NCBI RefSeq assembly: GCF_017115095.1
Contig: NZ_JABXKI010000330.1
Location: 1-52,562, forward strand
Length of the DNA: 52,562 bases
Direction: 5' to 3'
Source: Nostoc sp. NMS4
GTDB lineage: Bacteria > Cyanobacteriota > Cyanobacteriia > Cyanobacteriales > Nostocaceae
Positions 8,337 through 15,424 of the stretch are shown here, piece after piece. The translations under genes were made by a program, and so were the position numbers. Every line of letters begins with the position of its first letter. Within the stretch, counting starts at the first letter, position 1. The notes beneath the pieces were generated by a model that did no database searches, had not been told where the DNA came from, and was given only the letters and a program-made list of their open reading frames with translations.

Positions 8337-9602
8337 TTAATTTCTAAGTTGTTTATTTTGAAGAGTGTTATATAAGGAGCCTATACAATAACGGGCACTA
8401 TCTACGGTATGGTCTTCTTGATGGTCTGCTGGTTTATTTACCAACTCACCTTCACTATCAACTGCCCGATGGTAGTCTTCAAATTGAGATATCAATTCAG
8501 TTAAACTAGCTTTAATAAAAAGGTTGTCTTGGTAGAATAAATTATTCATAATGTCTACACTTGGCATTAGTCCCAACTTAGTTCTACTGACCTCTACAGC
8601 CCTACTCATGCCAGGTATATTCTCACGCTTACCTAATATTCTTGCTGACTTAACACTGCCACCACGGTCATCTGGCATGTAGCATCGGTATACATTATAT
8701 TTAGTACAAAGTCTAGCTATTTCTCTTAGGAAAACTTCTTCTGGTATAGTCTCTCCAGATCGATTTAACCAATAGTCAACTATATAAAATTTACTTCTAT
8801 CTTCACTTAATCCAATGACAACTGCACTTGGGTTGCGATCGCCCCAATCTGTTCCAAGATAATAGCTGAGGTTGTTAGGGATATCTTTTACATAATGTTT
8901 AGTAGAATCTATTTGGTCAAACAACTGCCCATCAAAATCCTCAAAGGAAGCTTGAAACTCTTGCCTATATACTTTAGGTGGCATTTCAGTTTTAGCTAAC
9001 CTAAGTCTCTGTTTAGGGAAGAATGGATTGTCCCTTGTTTTAAAGTGATAATAAGCCCATTCAGGTAAGTCTTTAATCTTCTGATAGAACCTATATAAAG
9101 GATGTGATTTACCCTTTGGTGTACCTACTAATGTCGCTGTGGAGCCTTCAGTATCTGCTAAGGCTGGAGAAATTACTTCCTCCCAAACTATAGGTTTTAC
9201 ATCTTGAAATTCATCTATTCCTACAAAGAAAAACTTAAGTCCACGTAAACCATTACCCTCATCATCATTTGACCCTCTCAAAATAATGTCAGGCTTATTA
9301 CCTTTTAGAACTATTCGGTATTCAGAATTATTAATACTCTCTACAAAAGGAGCATCTTTTAATAGTGAAACCAAACTCTTCCAATGTACTGCCTTAGCCT
9401 GTTTCAGCGTGGGCATTATCAAAGCTATGGTAACAGGAAAGTTAGGGTCATGAGGGAGATTACAACTTAATGCAGCTATAATAATTTGAGTTCTAAGTAG
9501 GTGTGACTTACCAAACCGTCTACCACAAACTAATAATTTAAATCTACGTGGGTCTGTAAATATCTCCTTTTGTTTATTATGTAAGTTAATCTTGAAGGTC
9601 AC
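8337..9602 (-). CDS. Terminase large subunit (DNA-packaging ATPase and nuclease)
   Basis: A 421-residue terminase with clear motifs: Walker A CGRRFGKS (residues 26-33), Walker B FFFVGIDE (124-131), and the coupling motif near LVGTPKGK (158-165). The RNase-H-like nuclease domain starts at GTDWGD (250-255, D252 catalytic), with further acidic residues at MPDDRGG and near the end at HTVDSARY. It cuts the concatemeric genome and drives DNA into the prohead through the portal. The start overlaps the small-subunit stop by 4 nt. Confidence 0.95.
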   Translation of the reverse strand: MTFKINLHNKQKEIFTDPRRFKLLVCGRRFGKSHLLRTQIIIAALSCNLPHDPNFPVTIALIMPTLKQAKAVHWKSLVSLLKDAPFVESINNSEYRIVLKGNKPDIILRGSNDDEGNGLRGLKFFFVGIDEFQDVKPIVWEEVISPALADTEGSTATLVGTPKGKSHPLYRFYQKIKDLPEWAYYHFKTRDNPFFPKQRLRLAKTEMPPKVYRQEFQASFEDFDGQLFDQIDSTKHYVKDIPNNLSYYLGTDWGDRNPSAVVIGLSEDRSKFYIVDYWLNRSGETIPEEVFLREIARLCTKYNVYRCYMPDDRGGSVKSARILGKRENIPGMSRAVEVSRTKLGLMPSVDIMNNLFYQDNLFIKASLTELISQFEDYHRAVDSEGELVNKPADHQEDHTVDSARYCIGSLYNTLQNKQLRN

Positions 9603-10102
9603 AATTCATCATCTCCTTCAAGTGACTCTTCTTGAGGAGCTACAGAGTCTCCTATAATTATTTGGTAGTTTGCTTGCTGTTGTATCTCCTCAGTCCACTC
9701 AGCTTTAATAGCCTTGATAGCTTCAACTGCAACTTTTAGGTCATGTTTTACATAGGAGACAACCTCACCTCGCGCACTTTGAGTTTGGCATAGATAGCCA
9801 TTTTTACCCATTAACGCAATCTCTTGAAGCTCTAGAGTACGGTTGATTTTAGAACTTAAACTAATCAACCCAACTTTGACAGCTAGCTGCATAGTTAAAG
9901 CTTCACTTTTCTGAAGTTCTTCAACTTTCTGTTTACTATTTTTAATTAGTGTTTTTAATTGTTGTGCTGTCAGCTCTATATCAAACTTATCTGCAAATAA
10001 GGCAGTCATTTGAGGTTGAGATAAATGAGGCTGAATTGAAAGTAATAATATTAAAAAATCACGCTGAGTTTGTGTCAGCATGAATGCTTTATTTGTTCCC
10101 AT
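9599..10102 (-). CDS. Terminase small subunit
   Basis: A 167-residue protein lies directly upstream of, and overlaps by 4 nt, the large terminase gene. The N-terminal part (TQTQRDFLILLLSIQPHLSQ and on to residue 55) could form a helix-turn-helix, followed by a coiled-coil stretch and an acidic tail (EESLEGDDEL), which is the usual small-terminase plan of DNA binding, oligomerisation and contact with TerL. The ATG at 10,102 follows directly on the T-run of a terminator-like hairpin. A second ATG at 10,081 (MLTQTQRD) is an alternative start. Confidence 0.75.
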   Translation of the reverse strand: MGTNKAFMLTQTQRDFLILLLSIQPHLSQPQMTALFADKFDIELTAQQLKTLIKNSKQKVEELQKSEALTMQLAVKVGLISLSSKINRTLELQEIALMGKNGYLCQTQSARGEVVSYVKHDLKVAVEAIKAIKAEWTEEIQQQANYQIIIGDSVAPQEESLEGDDEL

Positions 10103-10127
10103 AAAAAAAGGTGCCTCTTAAAGCACC
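10103..10127 (-). terminator. Rho-independent-type terminator abutting the terminase start
   Basis: On the minus strand the sequence forms GGTGC...GCACC followed by seven T, ending one base before the terminase small-subunit ATG. It would stop transcription from the upstream small genes. Because it touches the ATG, it may also act as an attenuator, or its GAGG could serve as a distant ribosome site. No other strong ribosome site is seen for the gene. Confidence 0.7.
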
Positions 10128-10161
10128 CATATAGTTTAGATATCTATTTAATTAATCTGTC

Positions 10162-10536
10162 CTAAATCAGCCCCATGACCTCACTGGAGAGTAGGTATAA
10201 AGCGTCAAGGTATGTTTCCCCTATCCAACTTTCTATTGACCCTTGCTGCTCACTCTGGAAGTAGTTATGTCTTAGTAATAACCAGGAAACTTCACTACTT
10301 ATAAAGTGAAATTCAATAGCTGCTCTATGTAAAGAACCTAAACCCCAGATAGCTAATTCAAGTTCAGCAGAGTCAATTTGACCAAACAAGGCATTACCAG
10401 GCTTCATCTCACTTAAATTTTTGTACAAACGGGGTAGATATTGGTCAACATCATCAAAGGTTCCTTGGAAGAATAACTCTAAGCACTCTTCTAAATCTGG
10501 GGTGTTAATGTAAGAAGTCAATAATTGAGTAGTCAT
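10162..10536 (-). CDS. Hypothetical phage protein
   Basis: A 124-residue acidic, helical protein. The ATG at 10,536 is preceded by AAAGGATATACATT, a good ribosome site. I do not recognise a family. It sits between a small DNA-binding gene and the terminase pair on the same strand, separated from the terminase by the hairpin terminator at 10,103-10,127. No membrane segment or metal-binding motif is visible. Confidence 0.6.
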   Translation of the reverse strand: MTTQLLTSYINTPDLEECLELFFQGTFDDVDQYLPRLYKNLSEMKPGNALFGQIDSAELELAIWGLGSLHRAAIEFHFISSEVSWLLLRHNYFQSEQQGSIESWIGETYLDALYLLSSEVMGLI

Positions 10537-10568
10537 AATGTATATCCTTTTATTTATTAGTTAGATTA

Positions 10569-10961
10569 TTAATAAGTTGAAGTTAGTGTGTTCTCAAATA
10601 ACTGTTTCCAATCTCCTTTTTTGTAGCTGCACTCCAACTCAGTTAGCTGTTGAAGTTTGCGGTTTGTGTACAAAGGCTTATCTAAATTAGATTTCTCAGA
10701 TTCAATAATCTTGTCAAAGTTTCTGTTCATCCAATCTTTGATTTGTTGTCTATCTCTAGCTGATAAATCTTTATCATTTACATACTCTTGAATTATTGGT
10801 AACAGACCCCAGTGATTCCTTTGCTCTGCATAATCTGCCCCATAAACCTTTCTGAACTTGTAACTTAATGTTGACTTAGGAATCTTAAATATCTTGGCTA
10901 ATGCGCGTAAGCTGTAACCCTTTAAAAACAGTTTGTAAGCTCGACCAATAGTAGTACTCAT
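10569..10961 (-). CDS. Small helix-turn-helix DNA-binding protein
   Basis: A 130-residue protein whose N-terminus (YKLFLKGYSLRALAKIFKIP, then KSTLSYKF) is a clear helix-turn-helix of the resolvase/transposase-like type: helix, turn with SLRALAK, recognition helix PKSTLSYKFRK. The rest is basic and helical. Placed just upstream of the terminase region, it might help recognise the packaging site or act as a late regulator; neither can be shown here. The promoter side faces the non-coding stretch 10,962-11,100, which contains repeat element E. Confidence 0.65.
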   Translation of the reverse strand: MSTTIGRAYKLFLKGYSLRALAKIFKIPKSTLSYKFRKVYGADYAEQRNHWGLLPIIQEYVNDKDLSARDRQQIKDWMNRNFDKIIESEKSNLDKPLYTNRKLQQLTELECSYKKGDWKQLFENTLTSTY

Positions 10962-11035
10962 TTAGGTGTTTTATATTGTTCTCTATGCTTTAAATAATAC
11001 TTTAAAGGTACTAGCAAAAGGTGAGCAAAGCTGTG

Positions 11036-11070
11036 GTAACTACCTCCCTGCGGGGCATAGAGGGTGTTAG
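11036..11070 (+). repeat. Hairpin repeat element E (distant member)
   Basis: Reads GTAACTACCTCCCTGCGGGG then CATAGAGGGTG. It has a CCC-TGC-GGG mini-hairpin followed by a G-rich tail, the same plan as elements A-D further right. It is the most diverged copy and lies between two minus-strand genes. Confidence 0.4.
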
Positions 11071-11103
11071 GAATAACTGCTGCCTTGTATATAAATTGAC
11101 ATT

Positions 11104-11128
11104 AAAAAACCTCCCTATTAGAGGGGTT
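11104..11128 (-). terminator. Terminator of the 11,150-12,265 gene
   Basis: On the minus strand AACCCCTC-loop-GGGAGGTT (one mismatch) is followed by six T, starting about 20 nt after the stop codon of the nuclease-like gene. Confidence 0.7.
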
Positions 11129-11149
11129 CTTAATTGCTAACTATTTGAT

Positions 11150-12265
11150 TTATGCTGCTTGAGCACTCTTTAATTTAAGGATTGGAACAACGTTATCTAC
11201 TTTAGCTTTCTTGATTAATCTTCCAGTTTTGTAAGCTTCTGCTATAGAGTCATTTAATTTACTAATTGTTCGTTGACCTACTGTAGCTACAAACTCTTCT
11301 CTTAGTTTCTTCATAAAGAAGAAGTGAGATTCAATTGGGGAGTTATCTACAATGTTGTTTATCACCCTCTCTGTGATGCTCTGTAGATCAATAAAACTTA
11401 CTTTGACCTTTGCGTTAGGATACAGTTTCTTGGCGTTCTTATTGACTTCCTCAATGTAACTTTTAGCTTCCCAGTTAATTCCTTTTGGTGAGGTAAAGAC
11501 AAACTCAATTGATTTACCAGGGTACTTTTCAAGAGCTAACTCAATATACTTTTTATTAACTAAGGTGGTCTTTACCTCTTGTTCTGAAAGTGTGTGAGCT
11601 TTGAGTTCATAGATTTTAACTACTTTAGGTAAACGCTCTACAAAGTCCCATCTGCGGTGTGAACCAGGGTTAAAGGAATCTAGGATAGCAACCTCAAACT
11701 TGAAACCAACATTTGAGTAAGCAACAAGTTCAATAAGTTGTTTCTGTAAGTCTGGTTCAATTACATGATTGATTTCATTAGTTGAAGCTACCTCAATTGC
11801 TTTAGCTCCTAAAAATTGGAAACCTTTAGCTGTGGTAGAATCACCTTGAACTAAATAGGAATAAGCGTGTAAAAAATCACCAACCCAAATAGAATTAATT
11901 CTACCTAGTGATATACCATTTTGTTCTCTATATAGGATCTTGAAATTAGCTAACTTCTCTCCTTCTAATTTCAAAGCCCTACCTGCTAACCTTTCTGACG
12001 ACCGCTCTTTTATAGCTGTCGTCACTTTAGCATCTGGACTCCAATTTTTCCTATAATCTTCAGCATCCAAATCTTTAGCCAAACTTAAATCAGACATAAT
12101 ATAGTAAGCATTTTTACCATTCTTATCTGATACCCATTTAAGATTTTTAGTGCGTGTCCATCTACATAACTCATCAAGAACACTAGGGTCAACTTTAGGT
12201 GCGATCGCTTCAATAGCTGATTTTAAATTAGCAGTGGAATTTAAAGGAGAATTAATAAGTGTCAT
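11150..12265 (-). CDS. PD-(D/E)XK-like nuclease with an AYSYLV motif (larger paralog)
   Basis: A 371-residue protein of no family I can name. It shares a diagnostic block, IWVGDFLHAYSYLV (residues 126-139), with the smaller protein at 20,091-20,732 (LWVADHLGAYSYLV). Further on it has WDFVE (D207), then IYELKAHT (E220, K222), which fits the D...ExK core of PD-(D/E)XK nucleases; the paralog has the same core. An N-terminal block also aligns (VDPSVLDEL...NLKW). About 100 C-terminal residues are unique to this copy. It is flanked by a terminator on each side, so it is probably transcribed alone. The nuclease role is inferred; candidates are phage DNA processing, host-DNA attack or homing. Confidence 0.65.
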   Translation of the reverse strand: MTLINSPLNSTANLKSAIEAIAPKVDPSVLDELCRWTRTKNLKWVSDKNGKNAYYIMSDLSLAKDLDAEDYRKNWSPDAKVTTAIKERSSERLAGRALKLEGEKLANFKILYREQNGISLGRINSIWVGDFLHAYSYLVQGDSTTAKGFQFLGAKAIEVASTNEINHVIEPDLQKQLIELVAYSNVGFKFEVAILDSFNPGSHRRWDFVERLPKVVKIYELKAHTLSEQEVKTTLVNKKYIELALEKYPGKSIEFVFTSPKGINWEAKSYIEEVNKNAKKLYPNAKVKVSFIDLQSITERVINNIVDNSPIESHFFFMKKLREEFVATVGQRTISKLNDSIAEAYKTGRLIKKAKVDNVVPILKLKSAQAA

Positions 12266-12355
12266 TTTATATATTAGTTAGTTTTAATTAGGTCTCTTTC
12301 AACCTTCTATATATATGATACTCAGTACCTATATTAAAAATGTAGGCAAACAAAT

Positions 12356-12384
12356 ACAGCCTCCTACTACAAATAGGAGGCTGT
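12356..12384 (-). terminator. Strong hairpin terminator after the small membrane protein gene
   Basis: An 11-bp perfect stem (ACAGCCTCCTA / TAGGAGGCTGT, 7-nt loop) lies 25 nt after the stop at 12,409, followed on the minus strand by a T-rich stretch. It separates the small-gene operon from the nuclease-like gene. Confidence 0.75.
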
Positions 12385-12408
12385 TAGTTAGAAACCTGTA
12401 TGTTGATG

Positions 12409-12579
12409 TTAGTTACGTTCACTAAAATCTAAGAAGTCTTTTTGGAAGTCAGCATAACTATCTGTAAGTTCATTTGCTTCTATTAGTTGAGGTTGTAGAA
12501 GTAATTTACCTACCAATAACCCAAGTACAAAACTGAACAAAATCAAAGTAAAAATAATCAGCGTGATTATAGCAATCAT
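12409..12579 (-). CDS. Small single-span membrane protein
   Basis: A 56-residue protein starting MIAIITLIIFTLILFSFVLG. One strong hydrophobic segment covers residues 1-28, followed by a short acidic cytoplasmic or lumenal tail. I chose the ATG at 12,579 because AAAGGA stands 7 nt before it; the upstream ATG at 12,624 has no such site and adds a polar stretch. Size and topology resemble phage holin-like, superinfection or membrane-anchored regulatory proteins, but nothing decides between them. The 92-residue gene lies just upstream on the same strand. Confidence 0.6.
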   Translation of the reverse strand: MIAIITLIIFTLILFSFVLGLLVGKLLLQPQLIEANELTDSYADFQKDFLDFSERN

Positions 12580-12633
12580 TTTAATATCCTTTATTATATG
12601 GTGGGAAGTTTTTAGGCTTCCCATTTATTCAAT

Positions 12634-12912
12634 TTACTTTAGTGGGTTTCTGATATCATCAATTAGCAGTTGAAGAATACCAACTACCAAGTTCAATTGA
12701 TATACAGCGAAGTTACCTGGGTATTTAGTGTTCTGTGATGTCCTGAGTGACTTGATAATAAACTTATTGAACAAAATATCCTTTAGTAATTCTATTAAGC
12801 CTTCACGACCTCCTACCATCAATCTCTGGCTAGAACTTAAAGTTAACCAGAATGCTGTAGTCTGTTCACCTTTGTAACCTGTAATAAGAGCACGATCAGT
12901 TAAGTTAGACAT
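12634..12912 (-). CDS. Hypothetical phage protein
   Basis: A 92-residue protein with a good ribosome site (AAAAAAGGAATTTAAATTT before the ATG). The C-terminal half is hydrophobic and amphipathic (FAVYQLNLVVGILQLLIDDI), so membrane association or a helical dimer interface is possible. No family recognised. It is probably co-transcribed with the small membrane protein at 12,409-12,579. Confidence 0.55.
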   Translation of the reverse strand: MSNLTDRALITGYKGEQTTAFWLTLSSSQRLMVGGREGLIELLKDILFNKFIIKSLRTSQNTKYPGNFAVYQLNLVVGILQLLIDDIRNPLK

Positions 12913-13015
12913 AAATTTAAATTCCTTTTTTAATCTTATGCACCTACTATAACTGTTACCTAATAGGAGAAGGTGGGCAGTATTCTATTAGTAAATACCT
13001 ACACTCAGGAGATCC

Positions 13016-13117
13016 ATGAAGGTGTCTAAATATGGCTGCTATAGTATTAGGTTATTGGGAGTAAATAGATGGCAGGTAACTCAAGCTGAAGTGAACTGGA
13101 GATGTGTTAACTTATAG
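13016..13117 (+). CDS. Possible 33-residue small protein
   Basis: A plus-strand reading frame starts with ATG at 13,016 and has AGGAG 4 nt before it. The product begins MKVSKYGCYSIRLLGVNRWQ and ends at a TAG that is the first part of repeat element A. It stands alone between minus-strand genes. It could be a leader peptide linked to the hairpin that follows. Length is too short for coding statistics. Confidence 0.25.
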   Translation: MKVSKYGCYSIRLLGVNRWQVTQAEVNWRCVNL

Positions 13118-13160
13118 CCTGCAGCGCAATAGGGGATGATGAATTACCTGCACATTTTAT
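13109..13160 (+). repeat. Hairpin repeat element A
   Basis: AACTTATAGCCTGCAGCGCA followed by ATAGGGGATG, then GAATTACCTGCACATTTTA. It shares about 50 nt with element B at 13,684-13,738 and its first 22 nt with element C at 14,626. It contains the mini-hairpin GCCTGCAGC and a G-rich tail. Confidence 0.65.
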
Positions 13161-13203
13161 GTTTACCTATTAAAGCTTCTAGGTCTGGTAAATAGTTAAA
13201 GTA

Positions 13204-13614
13204 TTAAGTTAGTTTTCTACTTAATGCAGCTATTAGCGCTTCTACTTTACTCTCAGCTATAGCAACTTCAGTGTCAACTTTTACATAATAATCATAGCGG
13301 TTGTAAGTTAAAGCCCCTACTTGATCTGTTTCAAACCAAGTAGCTTTAATCACATAGCTCCATTTTTGACTTTCTATCTCTTTAATTAAAAGATGTAATA
13401 GCTCATCTTCCTTAGAAAAGTTTTCATCTACTACTAACTGTGATCCCTCATCAAATATTATTTGTACTCCTAATGATTCAGGCAAGGGGACAATTTTTAA
13501 CTCTTTTGTGTTACCTGATAATTTAATGAGCTTTTGAATTAGGGTTATAACATCCATAAATTTAATAAAAAAACCAATCAGTTGAGCATTTATAGTATAC
13601 ATCCTATAAGTCAT
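13204..13614 (-). CDS. Hypothetical phage protein
   Basis: The frame is open up to an ATG at 13,731, but its first 39 codons are simply the reverse of repeat element B. I therefore prefer the ATG at 13,614 (MTYRMYTINAQL), giving 136 residues; ATGs at 13,602 and 13,557 are also possible, and none has a strong ribosome site. The remainder (DVITLIQKLIKLSG, then TKELKIVPLPESLGVQIIFD) looks like a real soluble alpha/beta protein. No family recognised. Confidence 0.5.
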   Translation of the reverse strand: MTYRMYTINAQLIGFFIKFMDVITLIQKLIKLSGNTKELKIVPLPESLGVQIIFDEGSQLVVDENFSKEDELLHLLIKEIESQKWSYVIKATWFETDQVGALTYNRYDYYVKVDTEVAIAESKVEALIAALSRKLT

Positions 13615-13683
13615 CTTTTTTAAATACCTAGTATTGCCTTCTAACACAGGAGGAGTACGCTGAAGATAGCTATTACTGAAGTA

Positions 13684-13738
13684 AACTTGATAGCCTGCGG
13701 CGCAGTAGTGGATGTGAGGAATTACCTGCACATTTTAG
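13684..13738 (+). repeat. Hairpin repeat element B
   Basis: AACTTGATAGCCTGCGGCGC, then AGTAGTGGATG and GAATTACCTGCACATTTTA. It is a close copy of element A, 575 nt to its left, with a perfect GCC-TGC-GGC mini-hairpin. The element overlaps the 5' end of the longest reading of the minus-strand gene at 13,204. Confidence 0.65.
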
Positions 13739-13775
13739 ATTTCTATATTTATAATTCTTCAGCTAATGAAACCCA

Positions 13776-13802
13776 TGAAAAAGGAGGGGAAAGCCCCTCC
13801 TT
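13776..13802 (-). terminator. Terminator of the 13,831-14,217 gene
   Basis: On the minus strand a perfect 9-bp stem, AAGGAGGGG-CTTT-CCCCTCCTT, runs into a T-tract about 28 nt after the stop codon. It has the standard intrinsic terminator shape. Confidence 0.8.
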
Positions 13803-13830
13803 AAAAATGAATGTTATTATTCTCTTGTTA

Positions 13831-14217
13831 TCACATAAAAAAACCAAAAATACCTAGTATAAGACTAGCTAGATTGAAGACTATTTTCAACACCGTTATT
13901 AACTCTTCCCAAGTTTTAATGCGCCTTACTATACTATTTAAGGCAGTCTTCTTTTTATCATTGTTCACAATAGCCTTGGGAGCAATAAAATGAACTGGGT
14001 AGTTGGTATACCTACTAGAAGACTTTAATGGCAAAGTTACTCCATAAACTATATACTCCCTATTGCTAGGTGGGGTATGTATCACAACCATTTCATCCTT
14101 GCACTCTTCTTGTATTTCAGAAGACTCTCTCTGCAAATCTTCTGGAGCAACCTGTTGGGATTCAATGAGCAGGATGATCAGGTGAAGTTTGCAGTTAAGG
14201 TGTTGGGGTTCGTACAT
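13831..14217 (-). CDS. Hypothetical protein with C-terminal membrane segment
   Basis: A 128-residue protein. The N-terminal part is polar and acidic (QREESSEIQEE-like composition), the middle is beta-type, and the last about 22 residues (ITVLKIVFNLASLILGIFGF) form a single membrane helix, so it is probably tail-anchored with its bulk in the cytoplasm. The ATG at 14,217 lacks a ribosome site; an internal ATG (MVVIHTPPSN) is possible. A strong terminator follows. No family recognised. Confidence 0.5.
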   Translation of the reverse strand: MYEPQHLNCKLHLIILLIESQQVAPEDLQRESSEIQEECKDEMVVIHTPPSNREYIVYGVTLPLKSSSRYTNYPVHFIAPKAIVNNDKKKTALNSIVRRIKTWEELITVLKIVFNLASLILGIFGFFM

Positions 14218-14250
14218 AAGAGGCTTTGGTAGGGGTAAAGAACTCTGCTA

Positions 14251-14335
14251 CCAAGACCCCCAACTAAAGATGTTGAAGTCGAGAAGAAGCAACGTGCTTT
14301 CTCTGTATTATTTGCTTTTTAGTTGGGGGTCTTGG
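14251..14335. other. Long nested hairpin (18-bp perfect stem)
   Basis: CCAAGACCCCCAACTAAA at 14,251-14,268 is the exact reverse complement of 14,318-14,335. The 49-nt loop holds a second hairpin, GAGAA(GA)AGC-loop-GCTTTCTC. No coding frame explains it. It lies in the 720-nt gene-free stretch between the leftward early genes and the rightward cassette, so it could be a structured RNA, a cruciform replication start, or a two-way transcription block. Confidence 0.7.
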
Positions 14336-14404
14336 GTCACAAAGTGGTTGTTTGTTTAACATGTAACTCCTTTACAATTTAGTTACTCAAAGCGCAGGAT
14401 TTTT

Positions 14405-14470
14405 AAGCAGCTTTTGACTGCTTGAGCCTAATATAACTGGGTTTACAAATAAGCGCACCAGTGTAAACCC
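14405..14470. other. Two further hairpins in the control region
   Basis: AAGCAG-N7-CTGCTT (14,405-14,423) and GGGTTTACA-N14-TGTAAACCC (14,439-14,470) are inverted repeats in the same gene-free region. The second is a 9-bp perfect stem and could be an operator or the stem of a transcript end. Otherwise 14,336-14,625 shows no gene beyond a 14-codon frame at 14,589-14,633. Confidence 0.5.
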
Positions 14471-14625
14471 TTCTTGTAAAAACACATAGTCATATATATT
14501 GAAAGTATTAAGTTGTACAAGTAATTAATAAAGCAAGGGTAATCACCTGCGATCGCATTAATCTGCCTGTCAGGTTCAGTTAACTATTATGAGGAACCAG
14601 TTAAATGGTGCTGAATACTTGGTTG

Positions 14626-14876
14626 ACTTATAGCCTGCGGCGCACGAGGGGAATGAAAGAATTGAACCTTAACTTGGAGCGGCAGAGTTAAGGTTTTTTT
14701 TCAATTTTCTAAAGTAAAGTAAATTGAAGTAGAAAGAAGAGAAATAGAGAACTATAGGAGAGAAGTATAAGAGAAAAGTAGATAAGGATACATAGTAATA
14801 GTATAGGTGATTATTTCAATACTCTGTAAAGTATACCCAGCATAAGTTACAGCGTCTAAAATTGCTTCGTTTTAAC
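14626..14876 (+). repeat. Direct repeat unit C (left copy of about 250 nt)
   Basis: In order: a hairpin motif (GCC-TGC-GGC plus G-rich tail), an intrinsic terminator, then TTTCAATTTTCT, a purine-rich tract of about 90 nt, AGTATAGGTGATTATTT, a GTTACAG block, and TAAAATTGCTTCGTTTTAAC at the right end. The same order and blocks recur at 18,026-18,275 at nearly the same length. The unit is non-coding. It ends about 60 nt before the first ribbon-helix-helix gene. Confidence 0.75.
14665..14700 (+). terminator. Intrinsic terminator inside repeat C
   Basis: AACCTTAACT-N11-AGTTAAGGTT forms a 10-bp perfect stem followed by a T-run on the plus strand. No plus-strand gene precedes it, which suggests that a non-coding transcript from the hairpin-rich region ends here. 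Confidence 0.75.
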
Positions 14877-14938
14877 CCCTTAAAATAAATAATTGGGACA
14901 GATATATATAGTAGAGAGTACTAACAAAGGATGACATT

Positions 14939-15070
14939 ATGAAAGATGACAGAGTGACTTTTAGAATCAACTCAACCACTAAACAGAAGTGGGAAGTAGA
15001 AGCTGGTAGAAGGGATATAAGCGTATCTGCTCTAATAGCTATTGCAGTGAGTCAATATCTTACTAAATAA
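14939..15070 (+). CDS. Ribbon-helix-helix (Arc/CopG-type) protein 1
   Basis: A 43-residue protein beginning MKDDRVTFRINSTTKQKWEV. A short beta strand (RVTFRI) precedes two helices, with the SVSALIAIAVSQY stretch as helix 2: the ribbon-helix-helix plan of dimeric DNA-binding regulators. AAAGG lies 8 nt before the ATG at 14,939. It is the first gene of the plus-strand cassette and is followed at once by an inverted-repeat operator and promoter (15,092-15,133). The likely role is repression of the cassette or copy control; this is inferred. Confidence 0.7.
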   Translation: MKDDRVTFRINSTTKQKWEVEAGRRDISVSALIAIAVSQYLTK

Positions 15071-15091
15071 CTTAGAATGCTGCTCATTTAA

Positions 15092-15133
15092 TACCACTTT
15101 TTAGTGGCCATTTATAATCCATTTTGTTATAAT
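15092..15133 (+). promoter_or_regulatory. Promoter P1 with overlapping inverted repeat
   Basis: TATAAT at 15,128-15,133 with TGGCCA 17 bp upstream (15,105-15,110). Immediately left is CCACT-TTTT-AGTGG, a perfect inverted repeat suited to a ribbon-helix-helix dimer. A near-identical arrangement lies before the polymerase gene. It drives the second ribbon-helix-helix gene and probably the antirepressor. Confidence 0.65.
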
Positions 15134-15198
15134 AGATAGTATAAGGGAAGAGAAAACAAACCCTTCCTAAACTATATTAAAAACACTTTTATAACATT

Positions 15199-15345
15199 AT
15201 GGCAAACGATAAGCACATTGCAGTTAGAATTCCCTCTACCCTTTGTAACTTAGTAGATTCTGAAGCACAGAATGAGTTACTAAGTAGGGCAGATATAATA
15301 CGTCGAGCATTGCTTCACTACTATAAGTCTAAAGGTATTGTTTAA
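15199..15345 (+). CDS. Ribbon-helix-helix (Arc/CopG-type) protein 2
   Basis: A 48-residue protein: MANDKHIAVRIPSTLCNLVD, then helices through RADIIRRALLHYYKSKG. The strand KHIAVRIP and the two helices match the ribbon-helix-helix fold, with the usual 'DIIRRAL' type second helix. It is a distant relative of the 43-residue protein 130 nt to the left. The start context ACATTATG is shared by both genes. It is expressed from P1. Probably a DNA-binding regulator of P1 or P2. Confidence 0.7.
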   Translation: MANDKHIAVRIPSTLCNLVDSEAQNELLSRADIIRRALLHYYKSKGIV

Positions 15346-15424
15346 CTACTTTCAGGGGCACCTAAGCCCCACCTACTATTCTTAATTTCATTAATAAATT
15401 ATTTAATAAATAAATCTTAAAATT

